A DNA stretch of 64,000 nucleotides from Gloeocapsopsis dulcis (GCF_032163395.1 NZ_CP119968.1:1225501-1289500); one strand, 5' to 3'. Counted from the stretch's first letter, positions 16,383 through 26,139 are shown. Translations and numbers: made by a program. The notes: generated by a model not told the origin, from the sequence alone.

Positions 16383-16688
16383 CTCTACTAATTAATAGTG
16401 GTAAGGTGGACAGAAAAGGTTACTCTGGTCAAAAAAGATATTAAATCAGAATCGCGAACAAGTTACTGCCAGCACAACAAGCCCATGAGTTCGCGAGGCT
16501 ACTAGCGGCGGGTAAAGGGAGGTTGTTAGAGCGCCAAATTGGTAGAAACGTACTCAAAAGCCTACTTGTAGATGTCAAGATTAAGTTAGCGTAACTTTGC
16601 TTACAAGATGATGTTTTGAACTTGGTGGGTGCGATCGCCTCTTTTTATCGCCAACTCAAAATAGAACTCGCATTAATTTAAGCCAAAG
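16383..16688. other. Intergenic region with a short unexplained open frame
   Basis: This stretch separates the sigma factor and the AraC pseudogene, which are divergent. A plus-strand open frame of about 48 codons (about 16453-16593) has no ATG and reads ANKLLPAQQAHEFARLLAAG followed by a basic tail. I do not recognise it; it may be a gene relic. The last 70 bases contain a HIP1 site and the probable promoter of the AraC gene. Confidence 0.3.
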
Positions 16689-17605
16689 ATGAAATTGCCA
16701 CAACCCGTCAGAATTATTGACTATCGCCAAGTCAATGCGGCAAATGCACTGTTACCCCAATCATCGATTCTCTCAAGCGGCTGTTGGAGCGATATTCACT
16801 TGGAGCTTTATCAGCAGCCAAAATTTGAAATTGCTGAGCATCAACACACGATGCACGTTATTGCCTGTGGGCTACCCTGCCCCTTTGCAGAACAAGAGGT
16901 TTCTGATTCATCAGGAGAGCGATGGTTAGATGGAAAGCTGAGCAAAGAGACACGAAATACTGGAGACATTGCAATTATCCCTGCCAATATTTCCCACCGC
17001 TGTAATTGGAACACCTCAGTCCAGTTTATGATTTTAGCCATTGAGCCTGTACTTCTCAAACAGATCGGTCAAGATTGGGTAAATCCCGACTGCATTGAAC
17101 TGATGCCTCAGTTTATGAGTAAGCAAGACGCACTGATACAAGGCATCTTTTTAACCTTAAAGGATGAATTAGAATCCGGCAGAATCGGCGGACAGTTATT
17201 GGTTGACAGCCTGAAAACAGTGTTGGCAATTCACCTATTGCGAAACTATTGCGCCACATCCCCAAGACTTTCTAGCTACTCAGGTGCTCTATCGCCAGCC
17301 AAGCTGGTTCTAGTAACAGACTATATCAATGCACATCTACATCAGAATTTGACACTGACAGAAATTGCGGCGATCGCTCAAATGAGTCCGTATCACTTTT
17401 TGCGGTTGTTTAAGCAAAGTATGGGTGTAACACCTCATCAATATTCTTGCAAAGCCGAATCAATAATGCCAAATATCTATTGCAACACAGCAAATTGAGT
17501 ATTGCAGAGATTGCTGTCAGGGTTGGTTTTTGCGATCAAAGTCATTTGACTCGATGTTTTAAGCGTATGCTTGGCATGACACCGAAACAATTCCTGCAAG
17601 TCTAG
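16689..17605 (+). pseudogene. AraC-family regulator broken by a frameshift in the HTH domain
   Basis: The N-terminal 200 residues are an AraC ligand-binding/cupin-like region, and from about residue 216 the HTH_18 domain begins (VTDYINAHLHQNLTLTEIAA, MSPYHFLRLFKQSMGVTPHQY). The frame then goes wrong and stops at 17498. One frame over, the missing part continues exactly: LQSRINNAKYLLQHSKLSIA, then EIAVRVGFCDQSHLTRCFKR and GMTPKQFLQV to a stop at 17605. A single base is missing near 17446-17452 (TAT TC TTG). The protein would lose the second helix-turn-helix. The dienelactone hydrolase gene downstream is its likely former target. Confidence 0.88.
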
Positions 17606-17697
17606 GCGCAAGAATCTTCTAAAACTCCGCAACATTTTTCTAGAGTCTTGACTCGCTAGCTTTTTAAGCTATCAGCAGTAGGTTCTTCTGGACAAAA

Positions 17698-18411
17698 ATG
17701 ATGCGAATTGAACAATCAGAGGTGATACTTCTTACACCTGATGGAGAGATGCCCGCCTTCTTGTGTACACCTGTTGAATTTGAGCGTATGCCCGCCATCC
17801 TCCTCTTCATGGAAGCTTTTGGCTTGACACAGCATATCCGAGATGTAGCAATCCGCATTGCAAAAGAAGGATATGTAGTTCTCGTGCCGGATTTATACTA
17901 TCGTGAGCTACCAAATAACAAGTTTGGTTACGATGAGGTGGAGCAAGCTATGGCGATGATGTGGCGGCTCAACTTTGGCAAGCCTATGGAAGAGGATATT
18001 AAAGCAGCATTAGGTTACTTAAAATCGAGAATGAACCTGAACCCAGATAGAACTGGTGTCACTGGTTTTTGTTTGGGTGGTGGGTTAACTTTTTTGACTG
18101 CTTGTAAGTTTTCGGCTGAAATTGCGGTAGCAGTGCCCTTCTATGGGATGGTTTTAGATGAGTGGATCGAGGCAGTAGAAAACATTACGGTGCCTGTTTA
18201 TTTATTCTTTGGGGGTGCCGATCTCTTTATTCCGCGCGATCGCATTCACCAGATCGAGTCACGGTTTCAGGAACTTGGTAAAGAATACACGTTGAAAGTT
18301 TATCCTGATGCTGAGCATGGATTTTTCTGCCACGAGCGTTCTTCTTACAATCGATTGGCAGCCGAAGACTCTTGGTACGAACTTAAGCAGTTCTTTCGTA
18401 AACATCTGTAG
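17698..18411 (+). CDS. Dienelactone hydrolase family protein
   Basis: 237 residues with the alpha/beta-hydrolase fold of dienelactone hydrolases. The nucleophile elbow is GFCLGGG with Cys instead of Ser, the acid is Asp in GGADLFIP, and the base is His in DAEHGFFC; all three are family-typical. Such enzymes hydrolyse lactones or carboxylic esters, classically in chloroaromatic breakdown, but the substrate here is unknown. It follows the broken AraC regulator by 92 bases in the same direction. ATGATG at 17698 offers two starts one codon apart. Confidence 0.88.
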   Translation: MMRIEQSEVILLTPDGEMPAFLCTPVEFERMPAILLFMEAFGLTQHIRDVAIRIAKEGYVVLVPDLYYRELPNNKFGYDEVEQAMAMMWRLNFGKPMEEDIKAALGYLKSRMNLNPDRTGVTGFCLGGGLTFLTACKFSAEIAVAVPFYGMVLDEWIEAVENITVPVYLFFGGADLFIPRDRIHQIESRFQELGKEYTLKVYPDAEHGFFCHERSSYNRLAAEDSWYELKQFFRKHL

Positions 18412-18872
18412 GAAACGGTGTAATAGAAGTTACTAACTACAGGTGATAGGTATCATTATTTCACTAGATTATAGGTTATTAGGACGTACGCTAAATGTTA
18501 TCTATTCCTATTTAGCGGAGCAGAAAGTTGTGGTGGGTTACAAGGGTTGTGAGCGCTCGCTTCTTCAATCTTCTGTAAACGTATCTTGTACAGCCCCCAT
18601 CAATCCTAAAGAGGATTTTACGATTGGCAAGCTATTAACTATTCAGTCTAATCTTTTGATGGAAGAACTGATACTTGCCTCATGCTTTAATCTGGGATAA
18701 TCTACGAGTAAATCTCAGCCTGATATTTTTGTACATAGCGATTTGCTTGCATTCAGCCTTCAGTTCAATCGTACACAAAAGGATATCAGCCACAGAGAAT
18801 CAATTTAAATTACAATAATTATGCTTCGTTACGAGATTTTCCAGAAATACACTAATTTCGTAGAAGCGGATA
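18412..18872. other. Intergenic region without a convincing gene
   Basis: The 461 bases between the convergent hydrolase and GNAT genes contain only short frames. One of 85 codons from a GTG at 18443 has an unstructured, Cys- and Ser-rich composition and no recognisable family, so I do not call it. The region is AT-rich toward its right end. Confidence 0.4.
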
Positions 18873-19337
18873 CTAGAGTTTCTTCGTCATAAATACGCTA
18901 TTGGGGTCATCAGTGTATTCAGCAAAGGGATCTCGGTACTCGAACCCATACCGTAGGTATAAGGAACGTGCCGGAGCAAACTCAGGAAAAGCCCCTGTTT
19001 CTAAATTCAGGCACTTGTAAGCACGCTGTTCGGCTTCTTTGATGATGTGTTCAAGAATTTTCGCGGCGATACCCCTACCGCGATGAGCTTTGGCGGTACG
19101 CATTGATTTGACTTCACCACTTCTTGAATCTAGTTCTTTCAGTGCCCCGCATCCGAGTAACTCATCGCCCTCCCAAGCTGACCAAAAAGTAATATTGGGT
19201 GATCGCAAAGCCTCTAAATCAAGAGCATGAACGCTTTCAGAAGGTGTAATCTCATTCATATCTTCGAGATGCTCTCGGAGAAAGTCAGCGATCTTTTTAC
19301 CCGTCAGGTCATCTTCTCGAATCTGCAATTGACTCAT
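18873..19337 (-). CDS. GNAT-family N-acetyltransferase
   Basis: 154 residues. The acetyl-CoA site is EVKSMRTAKAHRGRGIAAKI (the R/QxxGxG/A motif), followed by ILEHIIKEAEQRAYKCLNLE and the C-terminal ARSLYLRYGFEYRDPF found in small GNATs of the YedL/PhnO type. It transfers an acetyl group from acetyl-CoA to an amine; the acceptor is not predictable. It stands alone, 86 bases downstream of nth on the same strand. Confidence 0.85.
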   Translation of the reverse strand: MSQLQIREDDLTGKKIADFLREHLEDMNEITPSESVHALDLEALRSPNITFWSAWEGDELLGCGALKELDSRSGEVKSMRTAKAHRGRGIAAKILEHIIKEAEQRAYKCLNLETGAFPEFAPARSLYLRYGFEYRDPFAEYTDDPNSVFMTKKL

Positions 19338-19423
19338 CTTTTTAAATTATGAGGGTTTACAGAATCTTACATTTGGGTCGAAAGTTATTGCACTCCATGA
19401 CTGTGGCTAGTTTTTATGGGTGA

Positions 19424-20134
19424 CTAATGAGCATGAGTTTGTGTTGGCAGCGCTGAAGGTAATTCCTGCAGCGGCGGACTGCTAAGATTGGCGGATGGAC
19501 ATAAGTCAGCTAACACACAAGCATCACAGGCAGGATTTCTGGCTTTACAAATAGCCCGACCGTGATAAATCAATCGTATAGACCAGTTTTCCCATTCTTC
19601 TTGAGGCAACAAGCGCATTAAGTCGCGTTCAATATGAAGCGGATCGGTATGTTTCGTTAATCCCAAACGATAAGTTAACCGCTTGACATGAGTATCTACT
19701 GTGACTCCTACGTGGATATCATAAGCGTGAGCTAGAACAACATTTGCAGTTTTGCGTGCGACTCCTGGTAACTTTAACAAGTGTTCCATCCGCGCTGGCA
19801 CTTTACCACCGTACTCTTGCACCAACATGCGACAAGCCGCTTGAATATTTTTCGCCTTATTACGATAGAAACCTGTTGGACGAATAATCGCTTCTAACTC
19901 AGCACTATCTGCATTCGCGATCGCAACTGCATCAGGAAACCGCCGGAACAACTCTGGAGTGACTTGATTCACGCGCTCATCAGTACACTGCGCCGAGAGA
20001 ATCGTTGCGACTAAAAGTTGTACCGGCGTTGCATAGTTCAGCGTGCAAGGGGCTTCTGGATAGAGTCGCTTCAAACGAATCAGAATTTCCAGCGCCCGTT
20101 GCTTTTTACTTGCCAATTTACGAACAATACTCAC
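19424..20134 (-). CDS. nth: Endonuclease III (DNA glycosylase/AP lyase)
   Basis: Base-excision repair enzyme for oxidised pyrimidines. The helix-hairpin-helix is LPGVARKTANVVL with the catalytic Lys, the catalytic Asp is in GVTVDTHVKRL, and the [4Fe-4S] cluster ligands form C-x6-C-x2-C-x5-C near the end (CKARNPACDACVLADLC). The C-terminus has a short Ser/Pro-rich tail. A GTG at 20134 overlaps the rseP stop codon (TAGTG) and gives MSIVRKLASKKQRAL; an upstream GTG at 20155 is possible but would overlap rseP by 22 bases. The TAGTG arrangement implies translational coupling. Confidence 0.93.
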   Translation of the reverse strand: MSIVRKLASKKQRALEILIRLKRLYPEAPCTLNYATPVQLLVATILSAQCTDERVNQVTPELFRRFPDAVAIANADSAELEAIIRPTGFYRNKAKNIQAACRMLVQEYGGKVPARMEHLLKLPGVARKTANVVLAHAYDIHVGVTVDTHVKRLTYRLGLTKHTDPLHIERDLMRLLPQEEWENWSIRLIYHGRAICKARNPACDACVLADLCPSANLSSPPLQELPSALPTQTHAH

Positions 20135-21222
20135 TAGAACAACTTCTGCACCCACTCAAGGTTGGCAGTATCGCGCACAATTAAGAAGATACCTAATCCC
20201 AACAATAACATGAGTCCAGTTTGCATGACTCCGTCTTGAATATGTGTAGGTAGTGGCTTACCACGCAATCCTTCAATGAGTAAAAAGGCGAGTTGTCCAC
20301 CGTCCAATGCGGGTAGAGGCAGAATATTAATCAAAGCAAGGTTAACACTGATCAACGCTGCAAATTGAAAGAGGTTTCCGGCATCGGATTGTGCAATACT
20401 TGCACCAATTTCGACAATTTTTACAGGTCCAGCAACTTGATTGGCAGTTTGACTAAAGTTACTAATCAACTGAACAAAACCTTGCCCTGTCAAAACGACA
20501 ATCCGCTGAAATTCAGTCGCACCTTTAGTAAACGCTTCTAAAATGTTGCCTGCACGCTGGCGTTCTACTTTACCATTAGGAGCTAATTGTACGCCGATAC
20601 GTCCTTTGCCATCGTCACCAGCTTCCGGTGTCACTTTTAAAGAAACTGTTTCGTTGTTTCGTTGGATTGTTATCGGTAACGATTGATTAGGGTGTTCTTG
20701 AATCACCTGGCGCAAATAAGGCAATGCTTCTTGCGAAGCAGGTAATTCTTTTCCATCTACCCTGACAATAATATCTCCTGGCTTGATACCAGCTTGTGCA
20801 GCTACACTCGTTTGTTCTGTAACAACTGCAGGAACTAAAACACCAGGCTCAAAATTGAGTTGCGGCGCACCGACAGTGCCGATCTGTACTACGAGTAATA
20901 AATAAGCAAAGATCAAGTTGGCAATAACACCAGCACTAATAACAATTGCCCGATCGAGGACAGGGCGGTTGCGTAGTAAATTGGGATCGTTGGGAGGAAT
21001 TTTGCTATCAGGATCGTCGTCAGGAAACCCGACATACCCACCTAGCGGAAATGCCCTGACAGCATACTCAGTTTCCTTTCCCTGGTACTTTAACAAAGTG
21101 GGACCAAAGCCCAGCGAGAAACGGTTAACGTGGATACCTTGAGACCTTGCTGCAATAAAGTGTCCCAGTTCGTGTACCACTATCAATAGCGCTAAAACTG
21201 CGATCGCTGCCAAAACTGACAT
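20134..21222 (-). CDS. rseP: RseP-like site-2 metalloprotease (M50B)
   Basis: 362 residues. The zinc-binding HELGH lies in the first helix (LLIVVHELGHFIAARSQG), a PDZ domain covers about residues 110-190 (AAQAGIKPGDIIVRVDGKEL), and the third zinc ligand motif is ALINILPLPALDGG near residue 307. RseP-type proteases cut membrane-embedded substrates such as anti-sigma factors or signal peptides. The cyanobacterial order serS-rseP-nth is seen here with 37 bases to serS and a 1-base overlap with nth, suggesting one transcript. Confidence 0.93.
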   Translation of the reverse strand: MSVLAAIAVLALLIVVHELGHFIAARSQGIHVNRFSLGFGPTLLKYQGKETEYAVRAFPLGGYVGFPDDDPDSKIPPNDPNLLRNRPVLDRAIVISAGVIANLIFAYLLLVVQIGTVGAPQLNFEPGVLVPAVVTEQTSVAAQAGIKPGDIIVRVDGKELPASQEALPYLRQVIQEHPNQSLPITIQRNNETVSLKVTPEAGDDGKGRIGVQLAPNGKVERQRAGNILEAFTKGATEFQRIVVLTGQGFVQLISNFSQTANQVAGPVKIVEIGASIAQSDAGNLFQFAALISVNLALINILPLPALDGGQLAFLLIEGLRGKPLPTHIQDGVMQTGLMLLLGLGIFLIVRDTANLEWVQKLF

Positions 21223-21259
21223 AGATATACTCTATTAACTATTTACACATTTCTTTATT

Positions 21260-22552
21260 TTAAGACGTCGGTCCAGTTATCACCTCTTGCCTGAGATAAG
21301 GTTGCAGTGCTTCGGGAATACGTACGGTTTTATCAGGCTGTTGATAGTTCTCTAAAATTGCCGCCATTGTCCGCCCTACCGCTAATCCTGATCCATTGAG
21401 TGTGTGGACAAACTGAGTTCCTTTTTTACCACTTTCTTTAAAGCGAATTCCCCCACGTCGTGCTTGAAAATCTCGACAGTTAGAACAGCTAGAGATTTCC
21501 CGATATTTGTTTGCCGAAGGTAGCCAAACTTCTAAATCATAAGTTTTTGCCGCAGAGAAGCCTAAGTCTCCCGTACACAATTCTAAGACTCGATATGGTA
21601 GTTTCAACTCTTGTAAAATTGCCTCAGCATTCCCAACTAACTTTTGATGCTCGTGTTCTGAAGTGTCAGGATGAACTAATTTGTAAAGTTCGACCTTATT
21701 AAATTGATGCAGGCGAATTAAACCGCGTGTATCTCGTCCGTAACTACCCGCTTCTCTTCTAAAACAAGGAGTATAGGCACAGTGATTAATTGGTAAATCG
21801 TCAGCAGCGAGGATTTCTTCACGATAAAGGTTAGTGATGGGAACTTCAGCTGTCGGACTCAACCATAAATCATCCGCAGCACACTTAAAACTTTCTTCGG
21901 CAAACTTGGGTAATTGACCTGATGCTGTCAGTGATTGAGTATTAATCAAAATTGGCGGTAAAACTTCTGTATAACCTGCTGCAATTTGTCGATCGAGCAT
22001 GAATTGAATTAATGCTCTCTCTAAAGCTGCACCCGATCCGATCAATGTGACAAATCGACTCTGGGCAACTTTCACTGATCGCTCAAAATTTAAAATTCCC
22101 AAATGTTCCCCTATTTCCCAATGAGGAAGGATATCAGAACTTTGAGGAATATACTCATCGCCCCAGCGCCGTACTTCAACATTCTCTTCTTCACTGTTAC
22201 CAAGAGGAGTCGATTCACTCGGTAAATTTGGTAATGTTAACAACAAAGTTTCTAATTGTGACTTAATCTCTCTTTCTTGTGGTTCGAGTTCGCCAATCTG
22301 GTTTTTGAGATCATTACCTTCCTGACGCAAACTTTGAATTTCTGCCCCTTGAGGATCGCTACCCGCTTTGATTTTCTGTCCTACAAGTTTACCAATTTCG
22401 TTACTACGAGCTTGTAAGTGCGATCGCTTTGCTTCGAGTTCTCTTTGTTGTTGATCCAACATGAGTAAGGGCTGCAAATCATAGCTTCCACGGCTTTGCA
22501 ACCTTTCTTGTACGAATGATGGATTCTCCCGGATCTGTTTAATATCCAGCAC
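21260..22552 (-). CDS. serS: Seryl-tRNA synthetase
   Basis: 430 residues, the normal length. It has the N-terminal tRNA-binding coiled coil (about residues 30-105, with [20 protein letters not shown]), class-II motif 2 ([20 protein letters not shown]) and motif 3 ([20 protein letters not shown]). It charges tRNA-Ser with serine. The start is the ATG at 22552 giving [11 protein letters not shown], the canonical beginning. Confidence 0.96.
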   Translation of the reverse strand: MLDIKQIRENPSFVQERLQSRGSYDLQPLLMLDQQQRELEAKRSHLQARSNEIGKLVGQKIKAGSDPQGAEIQSLRQEGNDLKNQIGELEPQEREIKSQLETLLLTLPNLPSESTPLGNSEEENVEVRRWGDEYIPQSSDILPHWEIGEHLGILNFERSVKVAQSRFVTLIGSGAALERALIQFMLDRQIAAGYTEVLPPILINTQSLTASGQLPKFAEESFKCAADDLWLSPTAEVPITNLYREEILAADDLPINHCAYTPCFRREAGSYGRDTRGLIRLHQFNKVELYKLVHPDTSEHEHQKLVGNAEAILQELKLPYRVLELCTGDLGFSAAKTYDLEVWLPSANKYREISSCSNCRDFQARRGGIRFKESGKKGTQFVHTLNGSGLAVGRTMAAILENYQQPDKTVRIPEALQPYLRQEVITGPTS

Positions 22553-22619
22553 GGATTTATTCCTGTTCTTGCCAATACAACAGAATACAATGCTTATGCT
22601 TATTCTGCCGCGATTTAAG

Positions 22620-23201
22620 CTAGTTTTTATTAATGCGCCCTAAGAGAAATAGCGAAGCAACGAGTCCCGCAAAATGAGCCGCCACAGTATTTGTATTTGC
22701 TTGAACTACCAATATATCTAAGGGACGAATCAGTTGTTGGGGATTGTAAATCGCTGCACCTAAACCTGTTTGCGGTAAAGCAAAAGACCGTAGCAGCAGT
22801 GTACCCGCGATCGCTTGCGCTCCCATGATCGTTAATAACATTCCTACCAAGTTAACAATCAATCCCAGCCGGAGAATTTGAATTGTGTCTGCTTTGCGTG
22901 GACGATTAGTGGCATTTGCCGAGAGTAAGCGTTTACCAATGCGGATATAACGAAAAGCTAAGTAGATACCTAAGCCTAGCGTGACTAATCCACTAACTGC
23001 TAAAACGATACCAACGCCTGTTCCTGGACTTTGCTGAGCATTTGGTGATGTATCTCGACTCACACTTGCCGACAGTAACACTACGGCAGAGACAACCGCT
23101 AAAACTAACTGAGTCCAAAAACTAAGCCAGCCAGCTATCCGAAATGCGATCGCAATTCGTTGCAACCCCGAAGGCAGCGAAGAATCTGACTTGTTAATCA
23201 T
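22620..23201 (-). CDS. DUF3611 family membrane protein
   Basis: 193 residues with four predicted membrane helices (about 22-45, 62-87, 111-135 and 165-190). The start [22 protein letters not shown] and the later [10 protein letters not shown] and [20 protein letters not shown] fit DUF3611, a family found in cyanobacteria and plastids with no assigned function. It precedes serS on the same strand by 67 bases and could share its transcript. Confidence 0.85.
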   Translation of the reverse strand: MINKSDSSLPSGLQRIAIAFRIAGWLSFWTQLVLAVVSAVVLLSASVSRDTSPNAQQSPGTGVGIVLAVSGLVTLGLGIYLAFRYIRIGKRLLSANATNRPRKADTIQILRLGLIVNLVGMLLTIMGAQAIAGTLLLRSFALPQTGLGAAIYNPQQLIRPLDILVVQANTNTVAAHFAGLVASLFLLGRINKN

Positions 23202-23451
23202 CGTTCCAGTCTCAAGTAGCGATACCCATAACTAGATTCTTATCACATTTATTAGTGTCTCCGACAGCACATTTGGTAGGAAATCTCACGAAAATGACGA
23301 TAAGCCAATCACACTTTGTTCAGGTAGGTATTTAATTCATTCAGTAGCTTTGTCATTAATTTATCAACAATTGACCTATTCTCTTGCCACTTCAGTAATA
23401 AATAAAAAGCTTCTAACTTACTAAAGTTATTTTCTCTGGATAAGTTTTTTC

Positions 23452-24223
23452 GGTAGTGCTCAAGATGTAATGATGGAGAAGTAGAACTCTTGCTGATTTT
23501 TTTCTCTCATGCCTGCCTGCCCCATTTGTGCATCTTCTCAAACAGTCAAAAATGGTCGAATTCACAACGGTAAACAACGGTTCAAATGTCATGAATGCGG
23601 TCGGCAATTCGTAGAACATCCCCAAAAGAAGGTGATAGACCAAAACACACGGGAGTGGATTGACCGATTGCTGTTGGAGCGGATTTCCCTTGCTGGAATT
23701 GCTCGTGTAGCGCAGGTGTCTGAGCAATGGCTGCAAAGCTACGTTAATCAGAAATATGCTCAGGTGCCTCGGCAAGTGCAGGTGACACCCAAAAAAGGGG
23801 TGCTAACGATTCAGTGTGATGAGTTGTGGTCATTTGTAGACCACAAAGGCAACAAACAATGGGTTTGGTTAGCTCTGGATGCAGACACGCGTGAAATTGT
23901 TGGCGTTTACATTGGTACACGAGACGAAACGGCAGCTCGTCAATTGTGGAATTCTTTGCCCCCAGTCTACCGTCAATGTGCAGTTGCTTACACCGATTTT
24001 TGGGCAGCCTACGCAGCAGTTTTACCGAATAAGCGGCATCGTGCAGTCGGCAAAGAGACGGGCAAGACCAGTTATGTTGAGCGCTTCAACAACACGCTCA
24101 GGCAACGGGTGTCTCGATTGGTGCGAAAAACCTTGTCCTTTTCTAGGTCATTGGAGAATCATATTGGGGCTATTTGGTATTTTGTGCATTACTACAATGC
24201 ATCATTACTTGTTTAGCACTACC
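23452..24223 (+). mobile_element. IS1-family insertion sequence with intact ends and 8-bp target duplication
   Basis: Left end GGTAGTGCTCAAGATGTAAT and the reverse complement of the right end, GGTAGTGCTAAACAAGTAAT, match over 20 bases except for four. The element, 772 bp, is flanked on both sides by GTTTTTTC (23444-23451 and 24224-24231), an 8-bp direct repeat as expected for IS1. Together with the single intact frame this marks a recent, possibly active insertion. It landed in an AT-rich intergenic region and breaks no visible gene. Confidence 0.93.
23509..24216 (+). CDS. IS1-family transposase (single-frame InsAB type)
   Basis: 235 residues. The N-terminal zinc finger is CPICASSQTVKNGRIHNGKQ followed by RFKCHECGRQF, then a helix-turn-helix (ISLAGIARVAQVSEQWLQSY) and the DDE core: Asp in IQCDELWSFV, Asp in AYTDFWAAY and Glu in SYVERFNNTLRQR. 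In Escherichia coli IS1 the two parts are separate frames joined by frameshifting; here, as in other cyanobacterial IS1 elements, one frame encodes both. No inactivating change is visible. Confidence 0.93.
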   Translation: MPACPICASSQTVKNGRIHNGKQRFKCHECGRQFVEHPQKKVIDQNTREWIDRLLLERISLAGIARVAQVSEQWLQSYVNQKYAQVPRQVQVTPKKGVLTIQCDELWSFVDHKGNKQWVWLALDADTREIVGVYIGTRDETAARQLWNSLPPVYRQCAVAYTDFWAAYAAVLPNKRHRAVGKETGKTSYVERFNNTLRQRVSRLVRKTLSFSRSLENHIGAIWYFVHYYNASLLV

Positions 24224-24231
24224 GTTTTTTC

Positions 24232-24723
24232 TTTATAGTTGTTTCATTTTACACAGTTTAAACTTTACACTATTTAAACACAAAATTATTTATAATTTTC
24301 TTAGTAGGTTTTCTCCATATAATCAGATAATTATCATGCTTGATTTACTCTATAAGTATATTGAAATTAAGTTTTTTTCACTCTAGCTAAGAGCGAAACG
24401 CCTTTTTTCTTTTGGTTTGATATTTTCTTCTGAATAGAAAAAAGAATAGCGATTTTAAAATTATTCATATTAGTTATGTTGTTTTGTAATTGCAAATACA
24501 TTTTTAATAGCATTGCGGTAACTTTAGTTTTTTGTTTATAAAATTTTGCAGACAAAAGTAAATTAAAAGTATAGAATTACTAAAACAGTACGACTGCCAA
24601 AATGCTTAGTGAATAAATAGTTTTTCATATAGATGTGTAATGAAGCAAAGAATATAGTTGTGATGATAAATACATGTAGCAATGCTTGAAGTTAGCCATG
24701 GGCAAATTAAGCGGTTTAAAAAC
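24232..24723. other. AT-rich intergenic region
   Basis: About 490 bases, strongly AT-rich, between the IS1 copy and the PadR gene. Only short frames with low-complexity Phe/Lys/Ile-rich translations occur, none convincing. Before the IS1 insertion this was continuous with the AT-rich 23202-23443 stretch. It probably holds the promoter of the PadR-CCB1 pair. Confidence 0.4.
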
Positions 24724-25086
24724 ATGAAAATTCATGAAATCTATGAGTTTTTTCAAAACCCTCCTCCAACTTATTTATGCCAAGAATTAGCAGTATGTTA
24801 TGTATTGTCAGTGTTGTTAGAAGCAGAGTCTTATGGAACTGAGTTAATTCAACGTTTGGAGACTGAACATCCTATATACCGTCTTTCTGATACTGTCTTA
24901 TACAGTGCACTCAAATTTCTTGAAGATGAAAAGGCTATTACTGGTTACTGGCGCAAGGTAGAAGGTCGTGGACGTCCTCGCAGGATGTATCAAATCAATC
25001 CTGACTGGTTGCCGCAAGCTCAAGACTTAGCAAGCTTATGGCGAGGGTATGTAAGTAGTGGTAAGCGTGTAACAAATAATCAATAA
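24724..25086 (+). CDS. PadR-family transcriptional regulator
   Basis: About 120 residues from the ATG at 24724 (MKIHEIYEFFQNPPPTYLCQ), preferred over an upstream ATG at 24682 because the family begins here. The winged helix spans YGTELIQRLETEHPIYRLSD and VLYSALKFLEDEKAITGYWR, with the wing in GRGRPRRMYQINP. It lies 32 bases before the CCB1-like gene in the same direction. This linkage suggests joint expression or autoregulation, but the effector is unknown. Confidence 0.85.
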   Translation: MKIHEIYEFFQNPPPTYLCQELAVCYVLSVLLEAESYGTELIQRLETEHPIYRLSDTVLYSALKFLEDEKAITGYWRKVEGRGRPRRMYQINPDWLPQAQDLASLWRGYVSSGKRVTNNQ

Positions 25087-25118
25087 TTAAAAGAAAGCGT
25101 TGCACACTGTAACGATAA

Positions 25119-25658
25119 ATGATGAGTGTTACATCTCTTGCTTCTACGTTGGTACTGACTTTGCTACTAGCTGTCGGGTTATTTTTCTTTATTCGAGCAT
25201 CGGTTAAAGACCGTACTCAAGAAGTGACTCTTGTGTTTGAGCAAGAGGAAGCTTCTATGCTAGAACAACTACAACAATACTTTGCTCACCGCTCATATCG
25301 GGTAGCAAGCATCGACTCAGCGCGAAATCAAGTTACATATGAAGGGTTTGTTAAACCGAGCATTTTCCTAGCAGTTTTTTTAACATTGCTAGCAGCTATT
25401 GGAATTTTATGTTTGGCTCTTGTCTGGTCTTTGCTTTTCCCTGGGTTAAGTTCAATTTTCCTTGTTTTAGTGCTACTATCTCCTATGGCTGGTATATTTT
25501 ATTGGAAAAAAGCTGGTCGTCCGGAACAGGTACTGCTTAAGCTTCCTGAGCAGCCAAATAAGCTACCGCGTGAGTTACAAAACCAAATTACAGTTGTTGC
25601 TCATAGAGACGAACTAATTGAGTTGCAGCGATCTCTCAAGTTAAAGACTTCTGAGTAA
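25119..25658 (+). CDS. CCB1-like cofactor assembly protein for cytochrome b6
   Basis: 179 residues. It starts with a membrane helix (LASTLVLTLLLAVGLFFFIR), followed by a soluble loop (ASVKDRTQEVTLVF), two adjacent helices at about 86-130 and a soluble tail. The layout and the RASVKDRTQ motif fit the DUF3529/CCB1 family, which in chloroplasts helps attach heme c(n) to cytochrome b6. The assignment rests on remembered family features and is not certain. Its partners CCB2-4 are not in the window. Confidence 0.6.
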   Translation: MMSVTSLASTLVLTLLLAVGLFFFIRASVKDRTQEVTLVFEQEEASMLEQLQQYFAHRSYRVASIDSARNQVTYEGFVKPSIFLAVFLTLLAAIGILCLALVWSLLFPGLSSIFLVLVLLSPMAGIFYWKKAGRPEQVLLKLPEQPNKLPRELQNQITVVAHRDELIELQRSLKLKTSE

Positions 25659-25680
25659 GTCACAATGCTGAAATAAAAAT

Positions 25681-25713
25681 ACCCCACCTAGAGTCTTGCT
25701 CTAAATGTGGGGT
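25681..25713 (-). terminator. Hairpin terminator for the DUF3155 gene
   Basis: ACCCCAC (25681-25687) pairs with GTGGGGT (25707-25713) and the inner TAGAG with CTCTA around a 5-base loop. On the minus strand the stem is followed by ATTTTTATTT, so it terminates leftward transcripts, that is, from the DUF3155 gene 115 bases away; rightward it would work without a U-tract. Confidence 0.65.
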
Positions 25714-25827
25714 TAAGATCCTAAGACATATTGCTCTACTTTCGGGCAAATCCTTGCTAGCTTATCAAGAAAAAACTTTCTTAAAACTTCTTAACAGGTT
25801 TACCAGCAATTGAGACAATAGCTTTAT

Positions 25828-26139
25828 TCATTTGCGAATAGCCAGGCTTTCTTGCTCTGGAGATTCTAGCGTTCTCAAACTAGGAAACAAAAAATGGTTT
25901 TCTTCCACATATTGCGCCCCAAATAGACCTTTTTCTGCCCAAAAATAACGGTCTGTAGTATGCTCATTCCGTTTGACTAGAAGCAATGCCGGTGGTAGAA
26001 TCCCCTCCGCTTGAATAAATTTTCGTGCGGCTGTCACAGGTTTATCTTCGCCACTTTCAATGCTAAATTGGGCAATGTGCTCGAGGATTCGGCGTCCTTC
26101 TTGGCGACGACGACTTTTGCGTTTCCGTCTCCTTGCCAA
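25828..26139 (-). CDS. DUF3155 protein
   Basis: 103 residues. A very basic N-terminus (MARRRKRKSRRRQEGRRILE) leads into the conserved SIESGEDKPVTAARKFIQAE and KRNEHTTDRYFWAEKGLFGA blocks of DUF3155, a family confined to cyanobacteria as far as I know. The basic head suggests nucleic-acid binding, but no function is established. It converges with the CCB1-like gene. Confidence 0.88.
   Translation of the reverse strand: MARRRKRKSRRRQEGRRILEHIAQFSIESGEDKPVTAARKFIQAEGILPPALLLVKRNEHTTDRYFWAEKGLFGAQYVEENHFLFPSLRTLESPEQESLAIRK

Noticed and set aside
18443-18700. An 85-codon plus-strand frame starting with GTG.
   Set aside because: No ribosome-binding site, no recognisable motif and irregular composition.
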